From assembly GCA_963931865.1 (NCBI GenBank), contig OZ007508.1:1893961-1957960 (forward strand): DNA of 64,000 nucleotides. The letters run 5' to 3'. The translations under genes and the position numbers were made by a program. The stretch's first letter is position 1. Each line of letters starts with the position of its first letter. This DNA is from Axinella damicornis. Its lineage: Eukaryota > Porifera > Demospongiae > Axinellida > Axinellidae. Under the pieces are notes generated by a model. That model was not told where the DNA came from, did no database searches, and saw nothing but the letters and a program-made list of their open reading frames with translations. Below are positions 26,801 to 38,200 of this stretch, one piece after another.

Positions 26801-29800
26801 AAAACGGGAAATTATCAAACCTCATGGGATAATTGATTTGTAGGTCACGAGCTTTGGGGGAGGGGCTCATGAGCATGCAGGTACAGTCGATGTTGGTCAA
26901 ACCCTCAAGATGGGAGCGGTGCGTGAGAGTGGGAGTGGTACAATGTACTTCACTTATGCAGGACATAGGGATGAATGCTTTACGTTCATAGCTCTACATC
27001 AGACATACCTGTTCTCTCATATCTGTCACCATGGAGTGGGGGATCCCCCTTAGCTTCTCTGTGATGTCATCAAGATCATGTGACCACACTCTAACAGAAG
27101 CACGCCCCCAGTCCAGTACCTCAGAAAACGGCAGGATACCAGAATCTCCCAATACCACTGGAATACAGCCCTGTGCATGTGTGAGTGAGGGTTAATAGAA
27201 GCGGACGGGGGAAGGGAGGGGGGAAAAGGAGGGGGAAGGTGAGGGGGGAAGGGGAGGGGTGAGGGGGGAAGGGGAGGGGGGAAGGGGAGGGGGAAGGTGA
27301 GGGGGGAAGGGGAGGGGGAAGGTGAAGGGGGAAGGGGAGGGGGGAGGGGAGGGGGGAAGGGGAGGGGGGAAGGGGAAGGGGGAAGGGAGGGGAGAAGGGA
27401 AGGCAGAGAGAAGCAGGGAGGAGGAAAGGAAAGAGAGGAGGAGGAGAAGGGGGAATGGAGAGGAAGTTGGAAAGGAGAGTAGGAGGTGAAATGGGAATGG
27501 GAATAACAACATAAAATGACACCAAGACACACAATAGTAAACTGTAGCCATACTTGGCCACTGGACTCACCGTCATCATGGCATCAGTGAAGTCAGGGGT
27601 ACCGTGACGCACTCCGGGGAGGAGAAGACAAAACTGGGATTGCTGAAACAAGGGAGTTGGTGGGAGGTGGGAGGGGTGGGGGGGAAGGAAGGAAGGAAGG
27701 GAAAGTGTGTTTAGGAGGGGAGAGTAGATGTGGGAGGGGGACGGAGTCACGTTACAAATCAGAGGGCAATGTCTGGTACATGCATGTAGTGCATCTTGTT
27801 CATGGCATAATTCCCAGGCAGGGTTTCTTTTAGGGGGGGGCGGGGGCATTCGCCCCCCCTTGAATCTGTACTGCCCCCCTCCCCCCTTGAATGATACCCA
27901 AGAAGTGTTATGATACAAAGCTATTCATGCCTCCCCCCCTTACCTCGCCGCACTACAATTCCGCCCCCCCTCAAACGATTTTCTAAAAGAAACACTGCCA
28001 GGGTATACACCCCAGACTGGGAACGAGGCTAGCTGGTCTAAACAGTCCTGGGACAAGGGTATACACCACAGACTGGGAACGAGATACAGACATACATATG
28101 CAGTCCCGGGACAAGGCTAGTCTGCATTTAAACAGGTCCGCCAGGACCGACAGCTTAATATCCCCTCTGAACGACAAAGGTAATCCTTCTACTCAGTTTT
28201 TGTGGTAGAGCTGAGTTCACCCTCAGAAAGGAAATTCACTTAGTAGTAGGGCTAGACCTTGGGACCTCTAGGTCCACAGTCCAGCACTTGATTATAATTA
28301 CCTCCAGTACATCTGGGTACACGTGCTCCTCTCCAGTGGTACTGCTACATCGCTTCAATGGCAAGATGTCATGTGATGCGGGACATGCCTCCAGGATGAC
28401 AATCGCTGTACCACTCTCACCACCGGCCAAGTTGAGCAGCTTCTGAGAAACCTCCCTTGAATACAAACCATGGCTGAGGACTGTCAGTAGTAGAGACCGC
28501 TTGCTGCTGAGAGGGAGGAGGAGGAGCAGGAGTTGAAGGAGGGGGAAAAGGGATCGGGAGGAGGGGGAGGGGGTGGGAGGGGGTGGGGGGGAAGGGGAAG
28601 GGGTGGGAGGGGGAGGGGGGAGGGAGGGGATGAGGGGAAGGAAGGGGAGGGGAGGGGGGAGGGGAGCGGAGGGGAGGGGAGGGGAGGGGAGGGGAGGGGA
28701 GGGGAGAGGAGGGGGGAGGGGAGGGAGGGGGAGGGGAGGGGGAGAGAAGGGGAAGGGGAGGAGGAGGGGAGGGGGAGGAGGAGGGGTGGGGGAGGAGGTG
28801 ATGGAGGAGGAGAAACGGGAGCAGAAGATGAAGGTGAAGGAGGACAAGCAAGATTAGGAGAGGAGGAGGAGAAGATGAGTAGAAGAAGAGGAGTAGACAG
28901 CAAATTCGGTACTATTCAGGGAACATGTACCTTGTCATAGCGGAGTTACAGAATTTCTCATTTCGTGTCATGGGATTGAACACGGGGATACTGATGTCGA
29001 ACCCGTGTCGATAACTTTCACGGGAAAATCCCCCTCCAGCCAACATTGCCTGTGCAGACAAGTAATTATCAGAGGGTGTAACCTTGGATGACAACAAAAC
29101 ACAGTGAGAGGTACATGCTTATTCTCTACACCAGTTCCTCCTCCCCTCTCCCTTCCTCCATACCCTCTCAACATTGCTCCCTCATTTCCTCACCACTTTC
29201 TGGCTCTCCTCCGCTCCACACCTCTCCCTCTGTACTCCCTAATACCCCTCCCCTCCATCCCCCTCCCCCCACCACCGCTCTGCCCCGAGATAAATTTGCC
29301 ATCCTAAAATACAACAATTGACAGCAGTACTTGATTTACTATTGTGTTACCCAACCCTAAACACAATGTACCGGTATCTCTAGCTGGTGCCATTGCTAGT
29401 CTCATTCCCAGATCCTTCATCCAGTGTGCATATCGCTTCCAGTATACCAAAAGCATCCACGCTAGGGTTGGGACCGAGACCGTGCCATTGCCCACCTTGC
29501 CATAGTAGAAGTCTGGTGTGGTGCTGAAGTTGGGGTACGACCCGGGCAGCATGTTGAATATCAGGTGGTTCCTCCCCTCATTCCAGCTGGTGGGAGAGGG
29601 AAGCCAGTAATGCAGTGAGCATTATACATAGGTGCCGAAAGTATGAAACAGTATTATAGGCTCTGGATTCATACAAGAAAACAAACATCTAATTTCTCCC
29701 CTCATTAGTCTCGTTCCCAGGACGCAGCCTGGGAACGAGGGTAAGAGTTACTAAACCATGCTCAGCCACCACCAGGCACCACACTCCTACGCGGAGACCA

Positions 29801-30721
29801 AGACCTCAGAGTGTTTAGAAGATTGCTTCATGGGCTCAGACTTCAACTCTGTGTTAAAACCAAACACTGCGTGGTCTTATATGGTCTCCTCGTAGGAGTG
29901 TCCGAGTATTGGTGGTGGTGGGTTACTCTAATATGAAGGGAATCCAACTGGAGAATATTGGGTACATTCCGGAGCATTTGAACATGGGTTTGTTATTTCC
30001 ATATTCTTGCCGTGTATCATGGTAAACTATTAACTGGATGGCCACACATAGAATGCCATTTCACACAATACATCACAACTGTGGTCCATGTATCATTCGT
30101 TTGACATCAAAACAAAATTCCATTAGATGTTGGTATTCAACACAGACTTCAAATGCAAAGGAGCGTAGTCTCATTCCAGTACAAGGGTCTGGGAATGAGG
30201 CAACACAGACCAGTATCGACTTACACAGGATGACTGTTCAGCAGAGTGGATGTCAAACTCAGATCCAACTTGCTTTGGCTCAGTGTATCGATGGAGGGCA
30301 CAAACACACACGCTCTGGACGCATTGCGCTGGTAGTAAGGGCTCCGTCTGATTGCAGCTAGAAGCTGTGAATACTCATCAGAATACTCAGGTGTGTAGGT
30401 CCTTGGCGTCCAATCACTGACAAATTCAAATTTAGGATGTACATAAACGCTAATCCTGTCCCGAATGCCAAATACGCACTCATTGATTTCAAAACATGTG
30501 TGAAAGAAACAAGTGAATTTGGAACTCCATTCAATATCGCTCAACTGTACTGGTATCACGGTTCTCCTTGGTCTAATTACACTGGAATCGGAATGGGAGC
30601 CATGATGGACGAGAAGGTAGCCAATCAGAGTGCAGAACGTCACCAGACTGATGGCTATGCACAAGTTGCAGAACTTGAAACGGGTCTGAAATGGCAGCCC
30701 GTGAAATCCAAATAGTTGCAT
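17827..30721 (-). CDS. EXT2: Exostosin-2 type heparan sulfate glycosyltransferase, C-terminus not found
   Basis: EXT2 with EXT1 polymerises heparan sulfate in the Golgi, adding GlcUA and GlcNAc. Fourteen exons with GT-AG borders and consistent phases can be read: 30721-30225, 29586-29496, 29049-28931, 28506-28302, 27642-27571, 27170-27009, 24263-24156, 23929-23882, 22802-22665, 22546-22504, 22338-22269, 22112-22016, 18834-18691 and 17955-17827. They give about 641 residues. A type II membrane anchor lies at about residues 20-38, an exostosin (GT47) part runs to about 380, and the C-terminal GT64 part has the DDD metal motif at about 534-536. The stretches [21 protein letters not shown] and [12 protein letters not shown] favour EXT2 over EXT1. 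Human EXT2 has about 718 residues; the last 70 or so, including its final cysteines, were not found. Reading through the last weak donor would end the protein eight codons later. Start chosen at the Met just before the anchor. Confidence 0.9.
17974..18181. repeat. (GGGA)n tract beside EXT2 exon 14 acceptor
   Basis: About 208 bp of GGGA/GGGG. In the EXT2 transcript it reads as UCCC repeats ending about 18 bases before the exon 14 acceptor. Confidence 0.95.
19798..19920. mobile_element. MITE-like element, ~123 bp
   Basis: Begins CCTCATTCCCAGGCC and ends GGCTGGGAATGAGGCTA. The interior AGCGATCAAAAA word matches the copies at 2185-2284 and 26636-26740. It lies in EXT2 intron 12. Confidence 0.6.
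19971..20215. mobile_element. 245-bp MITE with ~66-bp inverted repeats
   Basis: The left arm (19971-20036) and right arm (20150-20215) are reverse complements with a handful of mismatches. The outer edge is GAATGAGATATGA and the inner edge is CAAATGATGTC. The 113-bp interior is non-coding. It sits in EXT2 intron 12. Confidence 0.8.
22114..22208. repeat. G-run plus (GGGA)n beside EXT2 exon 12 acceptor
   Basis: A G run of about 17 and then GGGA repeats. On the EXT2 sense strand this is a C/UCCC tract immediately before the exon 12 acceptor. Confidence 0.9.
22346..22480. repeat. Purine-rich tract beside EXT2 exon 11 acceptor
   Basis: GAGGGAGG-type sequence about 135 bp long, pyrimidine-rich in the EXT2 transcript and starting within 10 bases of the exon 11 acceptor. 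Confidence 0.9.
22606..22634. repeat. G29 homopolymer
   Basis: Uninterrupted run of 29 G in the 118-bp intron between EXT2 exons 9 and 10. The length is likely to be uncertain in any assembly. Confidence 0.95.
23937..24104. repeat. (GGGA)n tract beside EXT2 exon 8 acceptor
   Basis: About 168 bp of GGGA repeat, pyrimidine-rich in the EXT2 sense strand, starting about 8 bases from the exon 8 acceptor. Confidence 0.9.
25599..26303 (+). CDS. Helix-hairpin-helix plus HNH nuclease-like protein, nested in EXT2 intron 6
   Basis: The 234-residue frame lies antisense inside EXT2 intron 6. Residues 4-63 resemble a ComEA-type double helix-hairpin-helix DNA-binding unit: [12 protein letters not shown], then [16 protein letters not shown]. 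Residues 97-125 look like an HNH endonuclease core: [11 protein letters not shown] with His99 as the likely general base, Asn113 in HEDNYVLAG, and His120 in AHFNR. A charged helical region (about 140-200) and a basic Arg/His-rich tail with three cysteines follow. A pyrimidine-rich acceptor (CCATTACCTATAG) ends 17 bases before the ATG, so a 5' exon may exist. A DNA-cleaving or binding role is inferred from family. Small size and domain pairing are more usual in bacteria, so an acquired gene is possible. Activity is unproven. Confidence 0.7.
   Translation: MMVDLNNTSPRELEQKLEIKKHQADNIYGYIEDNGKMIDVRELLDVEGIGEATYDRIVDNVYVGKVERPPVMERREYRKKHKRDIELAKRRGDKLDVCHIISEHNGGADHEDNYVLAGAHFNREIQDKHDDLMCALVGVEKTREAIRISRLQKDFKMSVDDAEELVKSGQEDFKKFREQYEEEVEIISIYDEDLDGDGRRLRRSDFCKPMICAWNHGCGKLRRGRSRHRRHRHL
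26515..26614. repeat. Five 20-bp tandem units
   Basis: Five identical units CCAGGGACAGTAGTACCATG, directly after the HNH gene and within EXT2 intron 6. Confidence 0.95.
26636..26740. mobile_element. 105-bp MITE-like element
   Basis: Ends are AGTCTTGTTCCCTG and CAGGGAACGAGACT. The interior TTTGATCACTTGCAG / AAGCGATCAAAAA is inverted. Flanks CAGATGGT and CAGACGGT are similar, in line with a decayed 8-9 bp target duplication. Confidence 0.65.
27205..27480. repeat. GGGGA-rich tract upstream of EXT2 exon 6
   Basis: About 275 bp almost purely of G and A (GGGGAAGGGGAGG words), reading CCCCUU in the EXT2 transcript and lying 35-310 bases before the exon 6 acceptor. Long proline-rich frames across it are low-complexity artefacts. 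Confidence 0.9.
27819..27997. mobile_element. 179-bp MITE with TTTCTTTTAG ends
   Basis: It starts CAGGGTTTCTTTTAG and ends CTAAAAGAAACACTG, a 14/15 inverted match. The interior has G-runs and C-runs that could also pair. Flanking CCAGG occurs on both sides (27814-27818 and 27998-28002). It lies in EXT2 intron 4. Confidence 0.7.
28510..28860. repeat. GGGGA-rich tract beside EXT2 exon 4 acceptor
   Basis: About 350 bp of G/A sequence with a GGGGAGGGGA core, pyrimidine-rich in the EXT2 transcript and touching the exon 4 acceptor. Confidence 0.9.
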
Positions 30722-33700
30722 AATTTGGTGGGACAGGCAAGCTACTTTAGCAGACAAGGCGAGTGCCGGGGTGGGTGCCTTGAAAGTAGATATACCATTT
30801 GTTGTTCATGCGGTTCGTCTTGATCACCCATGCAAAATTTCTTGGAGTACTCTGCTCGCAGTGATGAGTGAACAGAAGTTCAGCTTTGCTAATAGCTTAT
30901 TCCCTTTTTCAATTTTTTATAAACAATTATTGCTTAAATAGATCAGTAGACCAGGTTTGGGCGCCGCCGCGGCGCGGCGGCGCTATGGGCGTGGACGTCG
31001 AGAAGCAGCGGCGACCGTACCCTACAGCTACAAGCCCTGCTAGGCTGCTAGCAAACATGAGCTAAGCACAAGGTGAGCAGTTAACCCATACACTAGGTAC
31101 AGTTACTTCTCTATCTATGAAGCAAAACGACCCATCCCAAGAAATTCTGCTGACATGATTAACTGTTCTCATGGCCAGGCCATAAAGTTGTATAAACCAG
31201 GCATTTGGTTGCCTCCTGCTCTACCCATGTTCAACACTTGGATGAAATCTATTAGTAGTCTTGGAACCAGACCCTTTGCACGGGGAAGAGAAGTCTGGGC
31301 ACCCTACATTCAAGTTGTCCTCACAGAAATTATGTATTATGTGTGGTAATTAGCAATCAGCTGTGATACCACAGGTACGATCACAGGCGACCTGCTCGTT
31401 GCTCTCCTTGACTTTTGTCAGACACTCGCGAGTAATAAATTGTGGCCCGTAAATAAACATCCCTGGTAGGGGTGTCATTGCACTAGTAGGGGAAAAATTG
31501 TACCATGTAAATAACTTCATAGCTCGCAGGAAAGGTCTACAAGATACTTACTACACCACCATGATCACTATCATGCAGTGCAGTGCGTCCAAGAGGTGAG
31601 ACGAAACACACAGTTTTGGTGCTGAAACTCACCTTGGTGCCAGTTGTGAGCACTTTTGTCTTCCCGTCAGCTGCCATTGCTTGAGCGCTCTGTTCAACTT
31701 CAGTTGCCAGTACAGCTCTTATATGAAAAGCCCACAAAGATTCTGACCCCACAGTTGTGATTGCTTTCGTTTACTGATGCTTATGTACCAAAACTCCCCG
31801 TGCTGGTGAAGTTGTGGCCATTGCATTGCTGATTCGATTGCGACTGAGCATGGTCATCACGTGACATGTGCGTAAACTACTTAGCTTGTGCTCTTTCTCG
31901 ACATCAGAAACCACGGTCAAAGGTCAAGTATTCAGGCAAGAAAGTAAAACAGGAAAGGGCCTAGAGACGGTACTGTATAATCATACCTTGAGCAACAGGC
32001 TAGGGGGCTGTCTGGAATCAGTGGACCGGAATGGAATACGTGAATGAGCTTTGACTCATGATTAGCGCAGAAGCAGTAGTGGAACTGAGAAGTTCTCTAT
32101 CTATGAATGACACAAGCTGAGTCATTGCTGAAGCATGCAATCCTCATGATCCACTGCGCCAAAAAGGATTTTGAAATTTACTTACTTTGTCATCAGAACG
32201 TGACGGCCAGGCTGGGCCAGCTATGGGCAAATACAGAGCATAAACAACAGCAACACTTAGGCTTGGATTTCAGATAAGTGCTATACAGCAAACAGCATTG
32301 TTCCTCTGACAAAGAACCTTCTCATGTGCACTGCATGCAATACTCAAGAACTATCAATAATTTATCGATCTGTAACCTAAGAAAATTTGGCAGCCCTTGT
32401 AACAACTTCAATTGTTGCATTACTCTAGTCTGATATAGTACCATCCCAAGTTGTGTCGGTATAGCTTGCAATTCCGATGAAAAAGGCAATGGCCAAAATA
32501 ACAAAATCTTATATTGTAGTGAGGATATGTAGTTACACAATGATTATTTTTGCGTGCATGCAGGCTACACAATGAATCTCAGGCCAGCCCATCATGCACC
32601 TAACAATGATTTGCAAAAGATAGCGAGTCTCTTTGTGAAAACGGGAGAGGGCCTGGAATGCTCAGGTTATAGGTTACAAGTCCCTCTTGTTCATTTCCAG
32701 GAAACAGCGGGGGCTAGGACGTACAGAGCTCTGCCCCCTCTCGAAATAAAACAAAATACCCCCACCCCAGAACATGATTTTAATGGTGAATGTTTGCATG
32801 TTATGTAATCAATAATTATTATGTTCTGAGCAACAAGGCATGTATACCCCCCGTAGTTCCTATCAGTGGCGTAGCTAGGGTTTAAGTGATGGCAGAGCCT
32901 GAGTATAATATTGGGACCTCAAAGCCAATATCACGCTGGAGGTGCTTCTTTTAATTGCACCTGCAGTTGCTGTGAAGGAGTCGAGAAACCGTGCCATGGT
33001 GGAACGTTTTTCCCATCATCTTTTCAGTTGTCAGGAAGACCTCTCATGGCAACTTAATACTTTCCACTGCCCTGCTAGCCATAGATCTACTGCTTTCTGC
33101 TTCCCTGCCGTCTCTCTCACCATCATCTTTACAGTTGTCATGGCAACTTGGTGCTTTCTACTGCCCTGCTACTGCTATTTTCATTCCACAGAGCTATTCC
33201 TGGTATACATGCAGGAGGCCGAGTGGCACGTACAATATTACATCATCATCAGAGGCTTGGAAATTCCAGCATATGGAAGGCCTCATAGAGGCTATTCTGT
33301 GTTTATGGATAGAGAAGAAGGCTTCTGAAGTACAACCTTGTAAAGATTGTGTACAGTGTGACGTTATGGTTACATGGAAGTAGGATTGGGCTTTCACGAT
33401 TTTGACAGCTTGTGATAACACAATGCATCTTGAAAACAGCACTAGCAAAAACTGCAGGGGTGTAGCTAGGATTTTGAGACCGAGGAGGCATAGAGTTATC
33501 CACACGCTTCACAAAAAAAATTGGAGCTAATTAATTATTCATGAGTTAGTTAACTTATATTGCCAATTAATCTATTACTTCCGCATGATTACTTCCACAG
33601 TGCACGCAAACAGTTGTTCTCGAAATGCTACAGCAATACGCCGGTGCCCTGACTGTCCCAGACTTGCAGCACTGTATCCGCGTTAAGAGTACGCCGGCTT

Positions 33701-35288
33701 GTGGTCAGCCTGTCTCTGTTATCAGATCGAACGCACATCGTACTCCGGACATGCGCATCATTATTCAGAAAAGCGAGGAGGCAACTGCCTCCTCTGCCTC
33801 AATGCTAGCTACGCCCATGAACTGTCTGTCCAAATATCCATAGCTACGTATTTCATAAGGGTGTTCACATGGTCTGGTGTTAAGCGGGTCAACAATAACA
33901 CCAGTTCCTTAGATGAACACTCAGATGGTATACACTTGTCCCTACTCGATATACACGGTTGCAATAGTATTGCTGACTAGGCCTATATAGGATGAATGAC
34001 AATAGCGATTATTCACAGGCAGCCAGCTGCTGCTATCACACTGATGATCAGGTTTATAAGGAGTGGCTATACTACGTATAGTCCGTGGAGTGTCAGTCAT
34101 TATGCCATCCTACATATTGTCAATGCCTCATCCAACAATATACCCTATAGCTTTGTTCTCACCAGAGCATAGGGGAGGGGAGGAAAAGGAACACCTTGTG
34201 TGTTCATGCACATATATTTTGTGTTAAAAATGTAAATTTTGATGTAGGGATGGGCAATATATCGCTGTTTTAATATCATCGTGATATGCTACTGCACTGC
34301 ACTACATATATATAGTGATGGTGACAATATTTTCTGAGGCCTCTACCCTAGTCTCGTACCAGACTCCCATACCCAAAAGTGGAGGGGGAGTAAGCCATTA
34401 TGCGGCTATATGGGTAGCTTGCATGAGGATTCCTAAGTGTTACCAGTAATGGCAGCTCTCAAGGAGGTGCTAGATGAATACACTAACCAACCAGATTCAT
34501 GCCTCTGAAATTCCTCAGACTGCAAATTGCTGAATGCAACTCCCCCTCCCTAGGCACAAGCGCATTCTGCTTGTAATTTTACCTATTATGCTATGCTCAG
34601 ATGCTCACAAAACACCAATTATGCTTTGTTTTCCTACCTATTATGCTTGAAAATATGCCGTGTGTATACTATATCACTACTGATTCGCCTACAACCAAAG
34701 AGGAGGATGGCATTGGACTTTGCAAGTTCTGCTCAATACCGAAGGGGTAAGACACTTCAGCCTGTCCAGCAAAGAAACAGTCTTTTCGATACCTGTCTCA
34801 GACTCGGACAAAGACATAGCGACTGGGACTCCTGTAGAACTATCACTTTGCCGTTGCATCTGCTGCCATTGTATTTTTGCATGCAAACTACGATATGACG
34901 GTATGACATCATGGACCAAAATTATGCCGGCATTATGCTTCACAGAGAAATTTGCCTATTATGCCCAAAGCATATGCCGCAGAATGTGCACGTGCCTACC
35001 CCTTCCCCTATGGGTAGGGACTCTGGTACTGAGACTATACCGCCACCCCAGCAGCCATACTTTACAGCCTAACTAAAGGATGCATGGACAACAAGTATAT
35101 TATAGCCACACTGTGGTAGCAGATACCTATTGCTGTAACCTAATTTGGCTGGACCGATGGTGGTGCATTTTACTATCTGCTAGCTATAGGTTGCAGTCCC
35201 ATGTCATTTACCTCCATCTTCACCTACATGAAATCTTCTAGTGCTTCTGGTCGGAGGTATAGTAGTCCTGTCAAACCCACATCCTACC
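30722..35288. other. Intergenic region between EXT2 and UBL gene A
   Basis: A divergent intergenic space. A CG-rich block at about 30958-31012, with a CGCCGCCGCGGCGCGGCGGCG palindrome, lies just upstream of EXT2 exon 1 and may be promoter or 5' UTR. Scattered patches (for example around 31910-32050 and 32280-32450) match the corresponding region of unit B. TGGCGTAGCTAGG-like transposon ends occur near 32870 and 33460. No gene recognised. Confidence 0.5.
34349..35037. mobile_element. ~690-bp element with TAGTCTCGTACCAG ends
   Basis: The left end TAGTCTCGTACCAGACTCCC is complementary, with one gap, to the right end GGGACTCTGGTACTGAGACTA. The interior has frames up to about 118 codons but no recognisable transposase. 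I did not find it in unit B, so it probably inserted after the duplication. The terminal TAG(T/C)CTCGT(A/T)CC word suggests kinship with the small MITEs. Confidence 0.55.
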
Positions 35289-38200
35289 ATGAGATTTCTT
35301 CTCTTGGTGGAGCCCCTTGAGGGAGATGCTGTTCAAATTAAGTGCCGTCCCAACACCACCATTGAAGATATCAAGGCCCAGCTGGAAGAGAAGAAGGGAA
35401 TCCCCGTAGACAGACAACGACTCTTCTTCAATGGAGCGGAGTTAATTAACCCAAACAGCATACGAAACCTCTGCAGAGTGGAGATTGTCACTCTCCAACT
35501 GCTGCATAGTTCAGAGCAGTATGTTGCTCTTAGGGAGTCCTGTGGAAAAATTAAGATTCTCAAGTTTTACTCTGATGTTACTCCACTAGACATCTTGGAG
35601 AAGATTAAAACTAAAACGAGTTCTATTCACTCCAATTGTTTAATGTTCCAAGGAAGGGAGCTGGACTATGGTAGTTCCCTTGGTGCCCAGAGTATTGCCA
35701 GTGGAGACACACTTCATGTTGTCATTAAACACAGAAGGCAAGTGTATGTACGAACCTTTAATGGTGGAATCACCGTTCCATGTAGTCCTCATGATACAAT
35801 AAGGAGATTGAAGGCTGCCATTCAGATGAAAGAGGGAATACCATCTGAGCACCAACACCTGCTGAAATTTGGTGCAGGCATGGATGAATATGAGGATAGT
35901 GAAAGAGTGCCATTGCAGCATCTGCCCCAACTTCTTGTGAATGAAAATTTTGTATTTATTTTCGTTCAAGGCAAATGCTACTTTAAGGTTAAATATGACC
36001 CAAGTGAAACTGTCTTGAGTGTCAAGCACAAGATTCAGAGAAGTATGGGAATCCCACCAGAACTCCAAGAAATGACATTCAATGGGGAAGTACTGGATGA
36101 TGGTCACCAATTGATGTATTACAAGGTAAAGAATTGTGACACATTGAATGTCAAAGAACTTTATCAAGGTCCAATATCAGTTGAGTTGATCACTGGAGGC
36201 ACTATCCGTGTGTTCATCAGGCCTCAAGACACAGTTGCAAGTGTGAAGGAGAAACTTCAGGAGAAGAGTGGCATTCCAAAAGAGAAGCAAAGGCTATTTG
36301 TTCATGGAAGAGAGCTTTTGGCGGAGTTGGAATATAGGAGTGAATTTACCCAGCTTCTTTTGGTAAGGCGGGACAGTGACATCTTCTATGTGGCCAAGGG
36401 GCATAAACTTTGTTTAATACATGTTCTTTCTTACAATCCTCATGACACAGTCAAAGATATTAAGCTCAAATTACAAGAGACCTACGAGTCATGTCAAATT
36501 ACACTTTTGTTTGACGGCAAAACACTGCAAGACTCTCAAGAATTGAGCAAATGTGGTGTTTGTAAAGAAAGCATGGTTGTTTTCAAGTTGATGCCAATTC
36601 CTGAGAGATATAGTCCTTCATTCGGGAATCCCTCGTATTGTGTTCCCAAACAATGGCCTCTGGTGCTGATTAATGTGAAGAATGGACTCACTGGTAAAAC
36701 AACCACTGTAGAAGCTTATCCATTCCATTCCATTGCAGACCTTAAAGCTAAGATTGAGGTCGACGAAGGGTTCAGGATAGATCAGCAACGTTTGCTGTTT
36801 GCTGACCAAGAACTTTGGAATAGCCGTACTCTGCATGATTGCAACATTTCAGAAGGATGTACTTTGTTTCTGATTCCTGATTCCCACAAGAGATGTCCAA
36901 GTCTCCGTTAGAATCTCATCTACTAAGGAAACACTTTCACTCATTGTTGAACCCTCTACCACTGTTGAGATGATCAAAGCTGAGGTGGAGTACCTCGGAG
37001 GCATACCAAGAGAACAGTGTTCATTAAGTGAAACCCGCCTTGCCTACAAAATATTTAACAACGAAGTCCAAGTTGGGGAGAAGTTAAAGGAGTACCAAGA
37101 ATGCTTTCGAGATGTCATCTTACACCTAGTAGCTGTAGCTAATAAGGATAAAGATACTCTTCCTAATGTTGGCTGTGTGGGTTGCTTTAAACTGCTAGAT
37201 CCTGTGCCGCCATGTGGGCCATTTTTGATGCCAGTTTATGTCTGTCAATCTGGCCCAGAAATAACTCATGACGACGTATTAGAGGTGAATCAACACACTT
37301 TAGTAATGGAGGTTTATCCCACCATAACTGTTGAAAAGTTTAAAGCAGCACTCCACCACAGAGAAAACCAATCAATTCCTCCTGATGAGATGCTGTTTAA
37401 TTTTGCCAATAAAATACTGGAGCCGGGTAACAAATTGATGGACTATTTCATTACAAGAGGAAGTATAATATATACTGAAAGCATCCAGAAAATTTTTTCC
37501 TGCTATACCAGTACTGAACGCATGGCCTTCATAGATCTCACTCCATCTATTCTTCCGTCTACACCATCACGTGTACCTCTGTTAGTTCAGATTCCAGGAA
37601 GAAGTGTGATGCCGATTGTGTGCTCCCCTAACACAACTGTCGGAGAGATAAAGAGCAAGATTGCACGTAGGGAAGGAATTGCCGCGAAGCATCAACACTT
37701 AGTGTTTGCTGGAAGGCTGCTTGAAAATGAGCGTACTCTGAGCCATTACTCTGTTCGCAGAGAAAACACTATTCATGTCATGCTATCTGCTGTTGGGACA
37801 GCACATCTACTTGTACAGACCCACGAAGGGGAAACTGTGACTCTTGAGTGTGACCTTACTGATACAGTTGGGCATGTGAAAGCTACACTTAATATGTTTG
37901 GAAAACACACAGAGTTTCAGTCCTTGTTCTTTGCCAACAAAATGTTGGAAAATAGCAAAACTCTCCAAGCATATGACGTTCAAAGCAACTTGTACAGCAC
38001 CTTTCTTCTTAAGCCTAACCACCAGTTCTCACTTCTTGTGAGGTCGTCAAACAGGCAGATGACCTTAGAGGTTGAACCCAATGACAGCATTTGGAAAGTG
38101 AAAGAAAAGATTCAATGCATGGTTGGAACACCAACTCCTGAGCAAATCCTCTTCTATGGCAATAGGCTAGAAGATACACAAACAGTGAGAGACAGTGGCA

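Noticed and set aside
27121..27918. 265-codon proline/serine-rich minus-strand frame
   Set aside because: It is EXT2 intron pyrimidine repeat joined to pieces of EXT2 exons 5 and 6. The spliced EXT2 reading explains the conserved parts.
28236..28940. Glycine- or proline-rich frames of 94-203 codons across the G/A tract
   Set aside because: Low-complexity intron sequence. Only 28302-28506 is coding, as EXT2 exon 4.
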